This document shows, in pieces, positions 50,396 to 58,888 of a DNA stretch of 58,888 nucleotides. Made by a program: the position numbers and the translations under genes. Within the stretch, counting starts at the first letter, position 1; the number at the start of each line of letters is the position of its first letter. The notes under the pieces were generated by a model that was given only the letters and a program-made list of their open reading frames with translations, searched no databases and had not been told where the DNA came from. Source of the DNA: Streptomyces sp. NBC_01431 (lineage in GTDB: Bacteria; Actinomycetota; Actinomycetes; Streptomycetales; Streptomycetaceae); assembly GCF_036231355.1 (NCBI RefSeq), contig NZ_CP109498.1, positions 1 through 58,888 of the forward strand, given 5' to 3'.

Positions 50396-52170
50396 GCGTG
50401 CTCCGTTGCGGTGTCGGTGTCGTCCGCAGGGTCGTACCGGTCGATGGAGGCCTGAACCTGGGCGGCCCAAGGGTGCTCCCACCACGGCACGGTTTCCACG
50501 AGCACGGCGGGGGTCTGGGAGGCCAGCACGATGGCACGGCCCGAGCCGACTTCCACCAAGTCGGCGACGTCCAGCGTCTCCTCAGGCTGCGTGGAGTAGG
50601 TGGTGGACCGGCCGGAGGAGAACAGCCCGCCCTGGCCGTTGTTCGGCTGGCGGGTGACGGAACGCCGGTGCGCTTCGTATTTCTTGATGAACGAGGTGAT
50701 GTCGCCGAGGAACTTTGCGTCCAGGACGCCGCCGCCGTAGGTGGACACGTTCGCCGACGACCACAGCTTGCCCATGCCTCGCTCCCCCCAGACCTCCACA
50801 CCCTGGTCCCAGGACTGGAGGATGGTCATCAGGTTGATGCCGCGCGAGCCGTAGTGGCTGTAGAGGGAGGGGAGGTTGGCCCACTTGCAGACGTTGGCGG
50901 CTTCATCGAGGACGCCGAGCATGGGCCGGGCCAGGCGCCCGCCACGCGAGCGCATGGCGGTCTGTTCGGCCGCCTCGCACAGCGCCACCGACAGGGCGGT
51001 GACGAGCGCACCGGCGGACCCGGCGCCTTCCCGGGAGATGAGATAAATCGTGTCACTGTTGGTCGAGAAGGCGGCCGGGCTGAACTCCTCGCGCTTGTCC
51101 AGACCCGTGGTGGGCGTCACCCAGCGCGTCACGTCCGGGTTGCGCAGGATCGCGGCCATGCGGCGGGCGGTCGAGAACACGCCGGAGCGTTCCTTGTCCG
51201 CCGCGTCCAGGGTGCCCCGGACGCTGTCGGCGGACAGCTCATAGTCGGGCCCCGCTTTGCGCAGGATCGCTTCCGGCTCGTAGTCGCGCTGGTCGGACAG
51301 CCAGCTGTAGACCTGGGTGATGGGCCGCTTGTCGAGGGCTGCCGCCAAGAGAAGGTTCGCGAGGAGCTCCCGCCCGGCGGGCTCGAAATGCGCGTCAGAT
51401 GTGGAGTTCTCGCCGCGCGAGTCCATGGCGAAGTGCCCCGCGAGTTCTTCGGCCCTGGCGATGCTGGTCACGTAGGTAAGGGGGTTCCACCACCAGGTGG
51501 TGGGCGGTTCGCCGACGATCTGCTGAGGGTCGAAAATCCACACCCGGCCGAGCTCCGAGCGCGGCCCCCGCGTTGCGTCGACCACGTCCCGCTTGTTGGA
51601 GGTGACGAAGCACGGCGCCGCCCCGTGATCCATGATCGCGGGAATGGCCCGGCGGGTCGTCTTGCCGGTCCGCGGCCCCCAGATGTCGACGTACGTGTCC
51701 TCCACGGTGCCGTAGAGCGGCTGACGTCCGATCACGGCACGGCCGAGGAACACGCCGATTCCCGCCGTCGAGCCGAGCCGTTCGGCGGTGGCCTGCGCGT
51801 GCGGCTGCGAGATGCGGGCCAGGGCCTTGCCCTTGCCCATGTGGCGGGCGGCCGCGTCGATGGGCTGTTGGCGGGCGCGGTAGCCGCGCACGGCCCGGAC
51901 GCCGGCCACCGCGGCGACTGCCAGGGCGGCGCATTCCAGGACCAGAACCACGGTGGCCCAGGCGCCGGGCCAGGTATAGGCGCCGGTGGCCAGCTGGAGC
52001 AGGAGGGCGAAGGGGTTGGAGGGCGGGGCGGGTTGTCCGGCCAGGGCGGCCCCGGCGGCCGCCGATGTCCAGGCGGCGGCCGCAACGGCCAGCACCACGG
52101 CGCAGGCGCCGACCAGCAGGTATGGCGAGACGTCGCCGCCGGGGCCACGCTGCTTGTTCGTGGCGCTCAT
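50392..52170 (-). CDS. VirD4/TraG-type coupling protein
   Basis: 592 aa from ATG 52170 (ATGA overlap with the VirB4 gene). Two N-terminal membrane helices (LLVGACAVVLAVAAAAWTSA; TVVLVLECAALAVAAVAGVR). Walker A WGPRTGKTTRRAIPAI near residue 175, Walker B MLGVLDEAANVCKW near 430, and C-terminal TraG-like RAIVLASQTPAVLVET. It recruits the relaxase-DNA complex to the channel. Arg replaces the usual small residue in the P-loop, as in other actinobacterial members. Confidence 0.9.
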   Translation of the reverse strand: MSATNKQRGPGGDVSPYLLVGACAVVLAVAAAAWTSAAAGAALAGQPAPPSNPFALLLQLATGAYTWPGAWATVVLVLECAALAVAAVAGVRAVRGYRARQQPIDAAARHMGKGKALARISQPHAQATAERLGSTAGIGVFLGRAVIGRQPLYGTVEDTYVDIWGPRTGKTTRRAIPAIMDHGAAPCFVTSNKRDVVDATRGPRSELGRVWIFDPQQIVGEPPTTWWWNPLTYVTSIARAEELAGHFAMDSRGENSTSDAHFEPAGRELLANLLLAAALDKRPITQVYSWLSDQRDYEPEAILRKAGPDYELSADSVRGTLDAADKERSGVFSTARRMAAILRNPDVTRWVTPTTGLDKREEFSPAAFSTNSDTIYLISREGAGSAGALVTALSVALCEAAEQTAMRSRGGRLARPMLGVLDEAANVCKWANLPSLYSHYGSRGINLMTILQSWDQGVEVWGERGMGKLWSSANVSTYGGGVLDAKFLGDITSFIKKYEAHRRSVTRQPNNGQGGLFSSGRSTTYSTQPEETLDVADLVEVGSGRAIVLASQTPAVLVETVPWWEHPWAAQVQASIDRYDPADDTDTATEHA

Positions 52171-53639
52171 ACGGATGCCGCCTTTTGCCAGCGCTGGTTG
52201 GTGTTGTTCACATCGAGCTCGGCGGGGGTCAGGTCGACGTGCAGCGGGATGCCCGGCCGACCGCCCACCTTGATCAGGAAATTTCCCTGACCGGGCGGGG
52301 CGATGTCGTGAGTGTCGGAGGTGGCCCAGGCCGGAGGCGTCGACCACTCGGTGATCATGCGCTGTTCCACACTGGAGAGGTCCACCACCTGCGTCAATCG
52401 GGGCATTTCCTCCATCGGGAGCCCGCCGCAGATGACCATTCCGCTTCGCTCCACGAAGCCCATGGCCTTGAGCCGGTCCTCTTCCGAGGGCAGCGCAAGC
52501 AAATCCTTCATCGTGTGCGTGATCATCGCGGTGCCAATGCCCCGGGTGCGGTTGAGGCGGGTCAGCGCGTCCACCCGGTTGACCAGGCCGCGCCCGGCCC
52601 GCAGCACGCGCCACAGCTCATCGAGCACGAGGAAATAGTGACGCTGCGGCTCCAGGCCGGCATCCGAAAGAGCCTGCGCGGCCGCCACCGCGCCGAACCC
52701 GTACGACCAGCACGACAGCAGCGCGGCCGCCTGAAGCAGTTCCTCACTGTCGTCAATGCTGCTGATGTCGAACACCACGGGCCGGTCCATCCGCATGGGC
52801 TCGGTGGTCTGCTCGGCGAACGTGTCGCCCAGGCGCCCCTCCCCCAACAGGCCGGTCAGCGACGATTCCAGGTTCTCGGTGATGTCGCGGTACCGGTCGA
52901 TGCTGCCCCGGTCCAGGGCCACAGTACGAACCGCTTCGGGCCCTTCCTTGATGACCTGCACCAGGTCTCGCAGCACCGGGACGCCCTGCGTGTGCCGCTC
53001 ATCAAGCACCTTGAGCGCGGCATTCAGGATGGTCTCTTCGCGGTCGGTAGGCGGGGCTGAGCGCAGGATCGTCAGCAGGGCGGAGACCGAGTTGAGGCGC
53101 CGCCCGTGCGCGTCGGCGAGCAGGGCCCTGCGGGCATCGCCGGTCAGCCGTGCGGCGGCCGCCGACGACTCGCCGGGGTCAAGGACGTTGAGGTAACCGC
53201 GCCCGCGCCCCAGGGTGATGACCTGTCCGCCCAGGGCCCGGATCAGGTCCACATAGTCGGGTTTCAGGTCCCCGAAGATCAGCGGCTGGACGCCGTAGCC
53301 GGCCAGCCCGAGCACCATGCGGCGTACGAGGGTGGACTTGCCGAGGCCGGGCTGACCGAGCACGAACAGCGACGGGTTGAGGATCAGCCCGGCCCGCATG
53401 AACCAGGAGATGGGGTCACAGCACACGGTGGCGCCGCTCATCAGGTCCCGGCCGAGCGGCACCCCCTGCATAGGAGTGCCGGAACCGGCGCCGAACGGCC
53501 ACAGGCCGCACACCTGGACGCTGGTGCCGCGCCATTCCGTGGCCGGGTCGAGGTAGAGATGGGCACCGCCGCCGGGCCCGGCCCAGCCGCGCAGGCCAGG
53601 CCGGGAGCGCGGCGGGGCGGTGGTCTTGGTGCGTGCCAT
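52167..53639 (-). CDS. VirB4-like conjugation ATPase
   Basis: 490 aa. Walker A LFVLGQPGLGKSTLVRRMVL near residue 92, Walker B YFLVLDELWRVLRAG near 330, plus RTRGIGTAMITHTMKDLLAL as in VirB4 C-domains. The family's N-terminal domain is largely absent here and is probably supplied by the neighbouring SCO6880/PrgI-like protein. Starts 17 bases after that gene. Powers T4SS assembly and transfer. Confidence 0.9.
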   Translation of the reverse strand: MARTKTTAPPRSRPGLRGWAGPGGGAHLYLDPATEWRGTSVQVCGLWPFGAGSGTPMQGVPLGRDLMSGATVCCDPISWFMRAGLILNPSLFVLGQPGLGKSTLVRRMVLGLAGYGVQPLIFGDLKPDYVDLIRALGGQVITLGRGRGYLNVLDPGESSAAAARLTGDARRALLADAHGRRLNSVSALLTILRSAPPTDREETILNAALKVLDERHTQGVPVLRDLVQVIKEGPEAVRTVALDRGSIDRYRDITENLESSLTGLLGEGRLGDTFAEQTTEPMRMDRPVVFDISSIDDSEELLQAAALLSCWSYGFGAVAAAQALSDAGLEPQRHYFLVLDELWRVLRAGRGLVNRVDALTRLNRTRGIGTAMITHTMKDLLALPSEEDRLKAMGFVERSGMVICGGLPMEEMPRLTQVVDLSSVEQRMITEWSTPPAWATSDTHDIAPPGQGNFLIKVGGRPGIPLHVDLTPAELDVNNTNQRWQKAASV

Positions 53640-53656
53640 GAACTCTCCCCCAGGGA

Positions 53657-55159
53657 TTACAGGTTGTCGCGCACGGTGGACGGCACCATGACGTGCGCGG
53701 GCAGGACCAGGCCGATGGGCAGCGCGGCCGCGAAGGAGGCGGCCTGCGTGCGCGTCATGCGGCGCAACCGGATACGGGCCGGGGCGGCCAAGTTGTCCAT
53801 AGCTGCCTCAGCGCGCGGCAGGTCGGCGCGGTCGGTGACGGTGGCGGTGGCCAGTAGGGCGAACCGCACGACGCCGGCGCCGGTGGCCTCTTCCTCTTCG
53901 GACTGGCGGGCCGCCTTGACTGCCACGTCATCACGGGCGCGGTTCCCCTTGGTGGAACCCGCTTTGAACTCGGCGTCACGCTTGTCGCGCTGCACGATGT
54001 GGGTGGCCGAAGCCGGATCGTGGGGCCGGTACAGGAGCGTGACCCGCTTGCGGGCGATGTCGTCGGACGGCTGGAGGAAGCCGGTCAGCACCGAGGAGAG
54101 GACCGCGCCGCGGGGCGCTTCGGACATGGACCAGGTGATGGAGCAGGCCCCGTCATGCGCGTAGGTGCCCACCGCTTCGTCTGAACTGGCCGGGCCCGCT
54201 TCATCCCAGGTCAGGCCGGTCCCGCCGGAATGCTGGGCCTCTTCGACCAGGGCGGCAACCGACGGGTCGTAGGCGATGCGGACGGCTTCGGCGAGTTGAC
54301 GGGCGGTCATGGGACGGGCCGGGCCTGCGCCGGTCATGGCCAGTGTGGAGGTGAGGCCGGGCAGCCGGTGGCCGATCAGGACGGCCATATCGTCGGCGGT
54401 GCGGCGCTCGTGTCCGGGCCGGGCCGCCCCCGAGTACGTGAGCGTGATCCGCGTGCTGATCTGCGCAGAACCGGCCGGGTAGGTGGCCAGCACGTCGCGC
54501 AGCATCGCGGCAGCAAGCGGCGGAGCGTCCGGGGAGAGGTTGGTGTTGACTTCCTCGGCCAGGCGGATGCCGGTGTCCGGGGCGGTCTCGACCGTCACGC
54601 TCGCGCCGATCAGACCGGGCTCGGTGGCCAGGTTGGCAAGCCACTGCCCCCAGTGCGCTACCCAGATGTCGACCTGGTCCTGATCCACCAGCCCCGCGCC
54701 GTCGGCGTCGCAGCTGAGCACCACGGCGTGGTGATTGGTCGGGTAGGACAGCATCGCGAACGGCCGACCGTAGGCGTCCTGGGCCTCCATCAGGGTGGAG
54801 GAGGCGGCCAGGCCGGGCAGTGTGCAGGTGCCGTAGCCGGTCCGGCCCAGCGGGCCCGACCGGTAGTAGTCGGCACCCGCCTTGACGGTCATGCGCCAGC
54901 CCAGCGCGGCACCCATGCGCACCATCAGCGTGCGGCCGTCGCGGTCCCGGACGGCCATCGGGGCGAGGATCAGGCCGAGCAACAGGAGCAGGGCCACGGC
55001 TGCCCACAGCGACTTTATGGCGACGAGTACGACAAGGATCATCCCGGCCATCAGTACGACGGTGCCCACCAGGCCGAGCGCGCCGACACCGGCCGTCTGC
55101 GGGCGGCGCCAGTTGCCGTAGGTGCGCTGCTGGCGCGGCCCGGGGCTACTTGCTGCCAT
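53657..55159 (-). CDS. SCO6880/PrgI-like conjugation membrane protein (split VirB4 N-domain)
   Basis: 500 aa from ATG 55159. The N-terminal pair of hydrophobic segments resembles PrgI (VGTVVLMAGMILVVLVAIKS; AAVALLLLLGLILAPMAVRD). The long soluble part resembles a VirB4 N-terminal domain: VDIWVAHWGQWLANLATEP, ARQLAEAVRIAYDPSVAALV. The last part has KRVTLLYRPHDPASATHIV. Such SCO6880-type proteins sit beside VirB4 in actinobacterial T4SS. It overlaps the VirB6 gene by 14 bases. Confidence 0.8.
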   Translation of the reverse strand: MAASSPGPRQQRTYGNWRRPQTAGVGALGLVGTVVLMAGMILVVLVAIKSLWAAVALLLLLGLILAPMAVRDRDGRTLMVRMGAALGWRMTVKAGADYYRSGPLGRTGYGTCTLPGLAASSTLMEAQDAYGRPFAMLSYPTNHHAVVLSCDADGAGLVDQDQVDIWVAHWGQWLANLATEPGLIGASVTVETAPDTGIRLAEEVNTNLSPDAPPLAAAMLRDVLATYPAGSAQISTRITLTYSGAARPGHERRTADDMAVLIGHRLPGLTSTLAMTGAGPARPMTARQLAEAVRIAYDPSVAALVEEAQHSGGTGLTWDEAGPASSDEAVGTYAHDGACSITWSMSEAPRGAVLSSVLTGFLQPSDDIARKRVTLLYRPHDPASATHIVQRDKRDAEFKAGSTKGNRARDDVAVKAARQSEEEEATGAGVVRFALLATATVTDRADLPRAEAAMDNLAAPARIRLRRMTRTQAASFAAALPIGLVLPAHVMVPSTVRDNL

Positions 55160-56432
55160 GGGGGACCCCTTGGTTGTCGTCACGGTCACTGGCGGAGCGC
55201 GGGCGCGGGGCCTGCGGCGGGGGTGTACTGCCCCGCGGCCCGCCGGAGTTCGGTCCGGTGGGCGGGGCGGGCGGCTGACCGCCCTGGTTTCCGTGCGGGC
55301 CGGAATTGCTGGGCGGGGGCGCGCCGCCGCCGGACGGTGGAGGCGGCGGGGGCGGGGGGCCGGACGGCGGCCCGGGGCGGTTGGGAGGCAGCTGGGCACC
55401 GCTGGTCTGACCGCCCTTGGCCGCGCCGGTGGTCCCGGCTGCGGCTTTGCTCGCCCCGAGGGACTTGATGGCAATGGCTCCGGTGGCGATGGCCTGGCCC
55501 GCACCGGCCACTGCGGCCCCGGCGGAGGTCCCGCCGCTGGTCGCGGCGACCATGGGCATGACGAACTTCATCATCGCGGGCAGGGTGAAGGCGGCGAGCA
55601 GCAGCAGTACGACACCGCTGATCTGCGTGAAAATGTCGCTGGTCTTGGTCTGGCCAATGGAGGCGAACGCGGCTGCGTACACGATGGCTGCGGCAGGCTT
55701 GTACAGCACGAACGCGAGCAGCCAGCCCGTGCTTTTGCTGAACCATGCTTTGCCCGCCTCGGTGGAAGAGGCGGCCGCCGACAGTGGCAGCGTTCCCGCC
55801 AGCACAATGATCATGGCGTTGCGGACAAGGACGAATGCGATCTGGATCAGGCTGCTGATCATGATCAGGAGGGCGAGCAGCAGGATCAGGCCCTGTCCTG
55901 CGGCACTGGTCCCGCCGAACGCGGTCAAGGCCAAGACCCGTTGGCCGAACATGTCCACACAGTGCGAACTGGCCTGATCGGCAGCTGAGCAGCCTGTGGA
56001 CCGGTTGACGATCCAGATCGAGAACGAGTCGGACGCCTTGGAGAGCAGGTTGATCGCCCCGACACTGGCGCCGGAGACCACCACCAGGCGCAGGAGGCCG
56101 GCGGCCGCGGTTTTGGCGGGCTCGCTCTTGCGCTCCCACACCATGCGCCCAGCGGCTATGAGCAGGCACAGGACCGCAATAGCGCTGGTGAGCCATGCCG
56201 TGCTGTCCCGCAGGAACCACACGGGGCCGGTCTGTGAATCGGGGTCCAGGTGGGGGCTCGGCAGGCCCAGCCAACCCGTGGTCAGTTCTTTGACAATCCA
56301 GCCCGCGCCGTCGGAAAAGCTCCCCACGATCGAATCGAACGCGGAGTCGCCGGTCTTTTTCGCTCCCCACTTGGCGATCGAGCAGGCTGCGGTGACCGCC
56401 GGGTTCAGGGTGCTGAGAATGTCACAGGACAT
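55146..56432 (-). CDS. VirB6-like polytopic membrane channel protein
   Basis: 428 aa from ATG 56432 (1-base overlap, TGATG). About seven hydrophobic segments, including LTSAIAVLCLLIAAGRMVW, LILLLALLIMISSLIQIAFV and VVLLLLAAFTLPAMMKFVMP, followed by an Ala/Gly segment and an about 100-residue cytoplasmic-looking Pro/Gly tail with polyproline (near residues 345-355). Length and layout fit VirB6/TrbL of Gram-positive systems. Forms the inner-membrane pore. Confidence 0.85.
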   Translation of the reverse strand: MSCDILSTLNPAVTAACSIAKWGAKKTGDSAFDSIVGSFSDGAGWIVKELTTGWLGLPSPHLDPDSQTGPVWFLRDSTAWLTSAIAVLCLLIAAGRMVWERKSEPAKTAAAGLLRLVVVSGASVGAINLLSKASDSFSIWIVNRSTGCSAADQASSHCVDMFGQRVLALTAFGGTSAAGQGLILLLALLIMISSLIQIAFVLVRNAMIIVLAGTLPLSAAASSTEAGKAWFSKSTGWLLAFVLYKPAAAIVYAAAFASIGQTKTSDIFTQISGVVLLLLAAFTLPAMMKFVMPMVAATSGGTSAGAAVAGAGQAIATGAIAIKSLGASKAAAGTTGAAKGGQTSGAQLPPNRPGPPSGPPPPPPPPSGGGAPPPSNSGPHGNQGGQPPAPPTGPNSGGPRGSTPPPQAPRPRSASDRDDNQGVPHGSK

Positions 56433-57211
56433 CAGATCCCACTCCAGGCGATGTACCCGGCGAGGTTGTCCAGCTGCTGGCTGGGCGCCTGGGAAAGGGC
56501 GATCTCGGTTTTCCAGTCGCCGCCGGTCCACCGCATGGTTGAGGCTCCGGACGCGAGCGCGCCGGACTTGGCCCGCCACACCAGCTCGATCACGGCAGTG
56601 TCGGCGTTGTAGGTCACAAATTTGAACCCGGCGAGCTGCCCGTGTTCATCGGGGCCGACTGCGGCAGAAGTGCCTTGACTGTTCTCGAAGTTCTCGCGCT
56701 GCTGGATGTAATTGATCTTTCCGTCGCCGGTCGTCTGCTGGTCGATGATCGGCCGCCAGTCCTTCGCGGACATGCTCCGGGCCGTGATCTGTACCGAGGC
56801 GATCAGCGCGCCCAGCGGGGTGTGGGCGTAGCAGCGGGCCACGTCTCCGTTGACCTGTGCCGGTCCTGCGGTGCGGGTCGCGGGCAGGGCGAACCCGCCC
56901 ACGATGGACCACGTAACGACGCTGGCGGAAGGCGGGTCGAGCGGGATACGGGTGTCGCTGTCTGTCAGTGCCGGGCAGACGCCCGGCGGCAGAGCCGGGC
57001 CCGAAGCGCTTGCGGTTTCCGCCGGCGTCGACGGGGTGGACGCTTTGGCCTGCGCGGGTGTGCTGTCGGAGGGGCCTCCCGTCACCGCCACGACGGTGCC
57101 CAGCAGCACGATTCCTGCGACGAACGCGGCCGATGCAAGGAACCATTTGCTCGCAAATGGACTGGCCGGCTGGTCGTTCTGGGTCTGCGCATCCCGCTGG
57201 GGATCCGCCAT
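56432..57211 (-). CDS. Membrane-anchored T4SS protein, VirB8/TcpC-like
   Basis: 259 aa. Short cytoplasmic N-terminus, one membrane helix (FLASAAFVAGIVLLGTVVAV), a Ser/Thr/Pro linker (residues 45-75) and an extracytoplasmic domain. That domain carries SIVGGFALPATRTAGP, RCYAHTPLGALIASVQITAR and a beta-rich end (FKFVTYNADTAVIELVWRAK). The NTF2-like assignment is by layout. Just upstream of the VirB6 gene. Confidence 0.7.
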   Translation of the reverse strand: MADPQRDAQTQNDQPASPFASKWFLASAAFVAGIVLLGTVVAVTGGPSDSTPAQAKASTPSTPAETASASGPALPPGVCPALTDSDTRIPLDPPSASVVTWSIVGGFALPATRTAGPAQVNGDVARCYAHTPLGALIASVQITARSMSAKDWRPIIDQQTTGDGKINYIQQRENFENSQGTSAAVGPDEHGQLAGFKFVTYNADTAVIELVWRAKSGALASGASTMRWTGGDWKTEIALSQAPSQQLDNLAGYIAWSGI

Positions 57212-57254
57212 GTCATGCCCCCCTAGGGTGAGTTCGCGGTGTCAGGTCCGCAGA

Positions 57255-57557
57255 TCAGAGAATCGCGTTGACGATCGGGCCCGCGCTCGCGGCGAGGATG
57301 CAGCCCGCCAGGACCTTGCCGAGCATGCTCATGTGCTCGGAGCCCTCACCGGTCCGGAAGCTGGTGAACATTTTCGCGGCGACGATGAGGATTCCGACGA
57401 CCGCCAGGGCGGAGACGCCCCAGAACACCCACCCGAGCAGGGTGGTGACGTTGCCGACCACATTGCCCGGCGGGTTGGTGGACTTTGGGATGGGCGCATC
57501 GGCCAGGACCAGGAAGGGGCGGGCGGTCTCATGGGCCGCGATGAGCAGGTCAGACAC
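57255..57557 (-). CDS. Small pilin-like (VirB2-type) membrane protein
   Basis: 100 aa, GTG start, overlapping the upstream gene by 8 bases. Two membrane helices: LLGWVFWGVSALAVVGILIV and LGKVLAGCILAASAGPIVNA, separated by a short charged loop FRTGEGSEH. The size and helix-loop-helix form resemble VirB2-like subunits. Inferred role. Confidence 0.7.
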   Translation of the reverse strand: MSDLLIAAHETARPFLVLADAPIPKSTNPPGNVVGNVTTLLGWVFWGVSALAVVGILIVAAKMFTSFRTGEGSEHMSMLGKVLAGCILAASAGPIVNAIL

Positions 57558-58167
57558 GGTGATGACTCCCCGTTGAGGATGTGAGGCGGGTCAGCTCGTC
57601 GCCCAGTGCGGTGAGTTCGCGGGGCGGGCGGGCGGTGGGCGGCTCACCAAGGCGCCAGCCCTCCACCCAGGGCAGGGCCCAGGTGCGGGGGACTCCACCG
57701 GACACGAGGCGGCGCAGATCGCGCAGCGGTCGCGGCAAGCGGCGCTCTGGTGAGTACGGCGTGAGGACCAGTCCGAGCAGGTCAATGCCCGGCACGGCGC
57801 CCGACGCCCATTGGGCGGCGGCTGCCTGAGCTGCCGTCAGGCCCCCGAAGTCGGCTCGGGCGACGAGCACGACCGGGAGCGTCCAGCCAGCGGCCGGTGC
57901 GGGCCACAGGCGCCCGGCGTCCTGCCCGCCCGGCACGGCGTGGGTCAGGGCGGTGACCCCGGCGCCGCCGTGGCAGCCCAGCCACCACCAGCCGCCGAGG
58001 TGGGCGACAGGACGGGGCGCAACCGGCAGTCCCCCGGCGGGCCGTGGCACACCGTCAGGCTGCGGCCACACCCGAACTATTTCGTTTGCGGATGCAACTG
58101 TTGATGGTGCTTGATGGTCCTCATTGGTAGGGCTCACCCGGGAGACCCACGGGTTCACATCTGCCAC
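57550..58167 (-). CDS. DUF6668-like protein, first gene of the T4SS operon
   Basis: 205 aa from GTG 58167 (GAGGGGAGGGGG upstream). Resembles degenerate MinD/P-loop proteins of conjugation clusters: LGGWWWLGCHGGAGVTALTH replaces a Walker A without the Lys-Thr/Ser. VVLVARADFGGLTAAQAAAA and IDLLGLVLTPYSPERRLPRP follow the same fold. Nucleotide binding is doubtful. The promoter should lie at 58168-58300 between divergent genes. Confidence 0.7.
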   Translation of the reverse strand: MADVNPWVSRVSPTNEDHQAPSTVASANEIVRVWPQPDGVPRPAGGLPVAPRPVAHLGGWWWLGCHGGAGVTALTHAVPGGQDAGRLWPAPAAGWTLPVVLVARADFGGLTAAQAAAAQWASGAVPGIDLLGLVLTPYSPERRLPRPLRDLRRLVSGGVPRTWALPWVEGWRLGEPPTARPPRELTALGDELTRLTSSTGSHHRV

Positions 58168-58340
58168 GTCCAACCCCCTCCCCTCATGTGTGGTGCCCAG
58201 TAGTTTAGACCTGGGACGATGTTTCATCGCAAGACGTTATCTGGTGTCAACTAAGAGTATCTCTCGCTATCCTGACGCAAGTTGATGGACTATGAGGACT
58301 ATTGAGGCACAGGGGGGATCTGTGGCTAGGATGCGCCACC

Positions 58341-58790
58341 ATGACCGATCAGGAGCCAGGGCCGCTCGCCCCGTATCCCACCGTGCTCACCACGGGCGAG
58401 GTGGCGGAAATCCTGCGCATGGGCTCCCAGCTCATCGCTGCAATGGCAAAGCGGGGCGAACTTCCCACAGCGTTCAAACTGGGCAGCGGCCCCCGAGCGC
58501 AGTGGCGCTTCTTGAAACGCGCGATAGCCGCCCTGGTGGAGGGCAACAGTCCCGACCGGACGACCGAGCAGCTCGCACAGTATCCGGCGGTACTGACAAC
58601 AGCCGAGGCCGCCGCAGTGCTGCGGCTAACCCCCGGGCGTACCGCGGCCCTGGCCACGCAGGGCGAACTGCCCGCGTTCAAGGTCGGAACCGGCGAGCGC
58701 GCGCAGTGGCGCTTCCCCCGGCAGCGACTTGTCCAGCTGATCAACACACCCTCCACACCGGAACCGGACACCACGCCGCCCGCCGGGTGA
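58341..58790 (+). CDS. Tandem HTH (excisionase/BldC-type) protein
   Basis: 149 aa from ATG 58341. Two similar HTH units: LTTGEVAEILRMGSQLIAAM with AQWRFLKRAIAALV, and LTTAEAAAVLRLTPGRTAAL with AQWRFPRQRLVQLI. BldC/excisionase-like proteins bind DNA cooperatively. It sits between the divergent arms of the conjugation cluster and is a good candidate for their regulator. Confidence 0.75.
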   Translation: MTDQEPGPLAPYPTVLTTGEVAEILRMGSQLIAAMAKRGELPTAFKLGSGPRAQWRFLKRAIAALVEGNSPDRTTEQLAQYPAVLTTAEAAAVLRLTPGRTAALATQGELPAFKVGTGERAQWRFPRQRLVQLINTPSTPEPDTTPPAG

Positions 58791-58797
58791 GGCTCGC

Positions 58798-58888
58798 GTG
58801 AGCGCCTTGCGCGGCGCAGCCGTGGCGATAGTCAGCGGCGGCGCCGCCCTCACCGTCGGTGCCCTCATGCTCGGCCTGGTCATCGCCG
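58798..58888 (+). CDS. Start of membrane-anchored protein, probably the 5' end of the hydrolase gene at 2-952
   Basis: GTG 58798 opens a frame that runs off the window: AAVAIVSGGAALTVGALMLG with a short basic start, a signal-anchor. It is exactly what the hydrolase at 2-952 lacks. Direct joining of 58888 to base 1 is off by one frame (one more base, or 3n+1, would restore it). Confidence 0.7.
   Translation, partial: MSALRGAAVAIVSGGAALTVGALMLGLVIA

Overview
The window reads as most or all of an actinobacterial plasmid, almost certainly from Streptomyces or a close relative. Coding regions are very GC-rich with GC-biased third positions. GTG and TTG starts are common, and co-transcribed genes are often joined by 4-bp ATGA or GTGA overlaps. 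There is a parA-parB operon, a relaxase with a MobC-like partner, a Gram-positive type IV secretion (T4SS) conjugation cluster, two toxin-antitoxin modules, several site-specific recombinases, and no rRNA, tRNA or core metabolic genes that I could see. The two window ends hold complementary halves of one gene: the N-terminal membrane anchor of a secreted cell-wall hydrolase at 58798-58888, and its lytic transglycosylase/NlpC-P60 domains at 2-952. This suggests a circular molecule, but a direct end-to-end join is out of frame by one base, so at least one base is missing or the circle is not exactly closed.

Layout. 0-2.6 kb: cell-wall hydrolase, lipoprotein and TPR-like protein, the rightward arm of the conjugation cluster. 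2.7-4.9 kb: small proteins and a RelE-like toxin-antitoxin pair. 4.9-10.6 kb: an accessory island with a GNAT and a TPR-type regulator on the minus strand, diverging from a plus-strand operon of phosphotransferase-fold kinase, lactate/malate-dehydrogenase-fold protein and HPr-kinase-like protein. 10.6-21.2 kb: recombination-scarred region with two related serine recombinases (one frameshifted), tyrosine- and serine-recombinase remnants, a 119-bp direct repeat, a fusion of a truncated tyrosine recombinase with an endonuclease VII-like zinc ribbon, XRE- and sigma-like regulators, and a 343-aa protein next to an AT-rich inverted repeat. 21.2-24.4 kb: mostly decayed DNA, with a degenerate type I-E-like CRISPR pair and one 42-aa gene. 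24.4-29.1 kb: replication/partition block (winged-helix Rep-like protein, ParA with an N-terminal extension, ParB), bracketed by four parS-like palindromes. 29.1-37.2 kb: hypothetical genes, a small P-loop kinase, a membrane-anchored Mrr-like nuclease and DNA-binding proteins. 37.2-41.3 kb: an almost gene-free structural region with a 44-aa peptide gene, AT-rich palindromes and a perfect 865-bp inverted repeat around a 272-bp palindrome-rich spacer. 41.3-44.9 kb: tyrosine recombinase, DUF397 protein and zeta-type toxin-antitoxin. 45.3-49.8 kb: oriT candidate, MobC, relaxase and a coiled-coil protein. 49.9-58.2 kb: leftward T4SS operon (DUF4913, VirD4, VirB4, SCO6880/PrgI-like, VirB6, VirB8-like, VirB2-like, DUF6668-like).

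How it fits together. MobC and the relaxase would nick a hairpin-rich oriT at 45.7-45.8 kb. The VirD4-like coupling protein would pass the relaxosome to the VirB4/VirB6 channel, and the hydrolase would open peptidoglycan locally. ParA/ParB and the two toxin-antitoxin systems would stabilise the plasmid. The most unusual structure is the 2-kb palindrome at 38383-40384. It resembles two linear-replicon telomeres placed head to head, or an elaborate origin. The most unusual gene set is the kinase/dehydrogenase/HprK-like operon at 7.4-10.6 kb.
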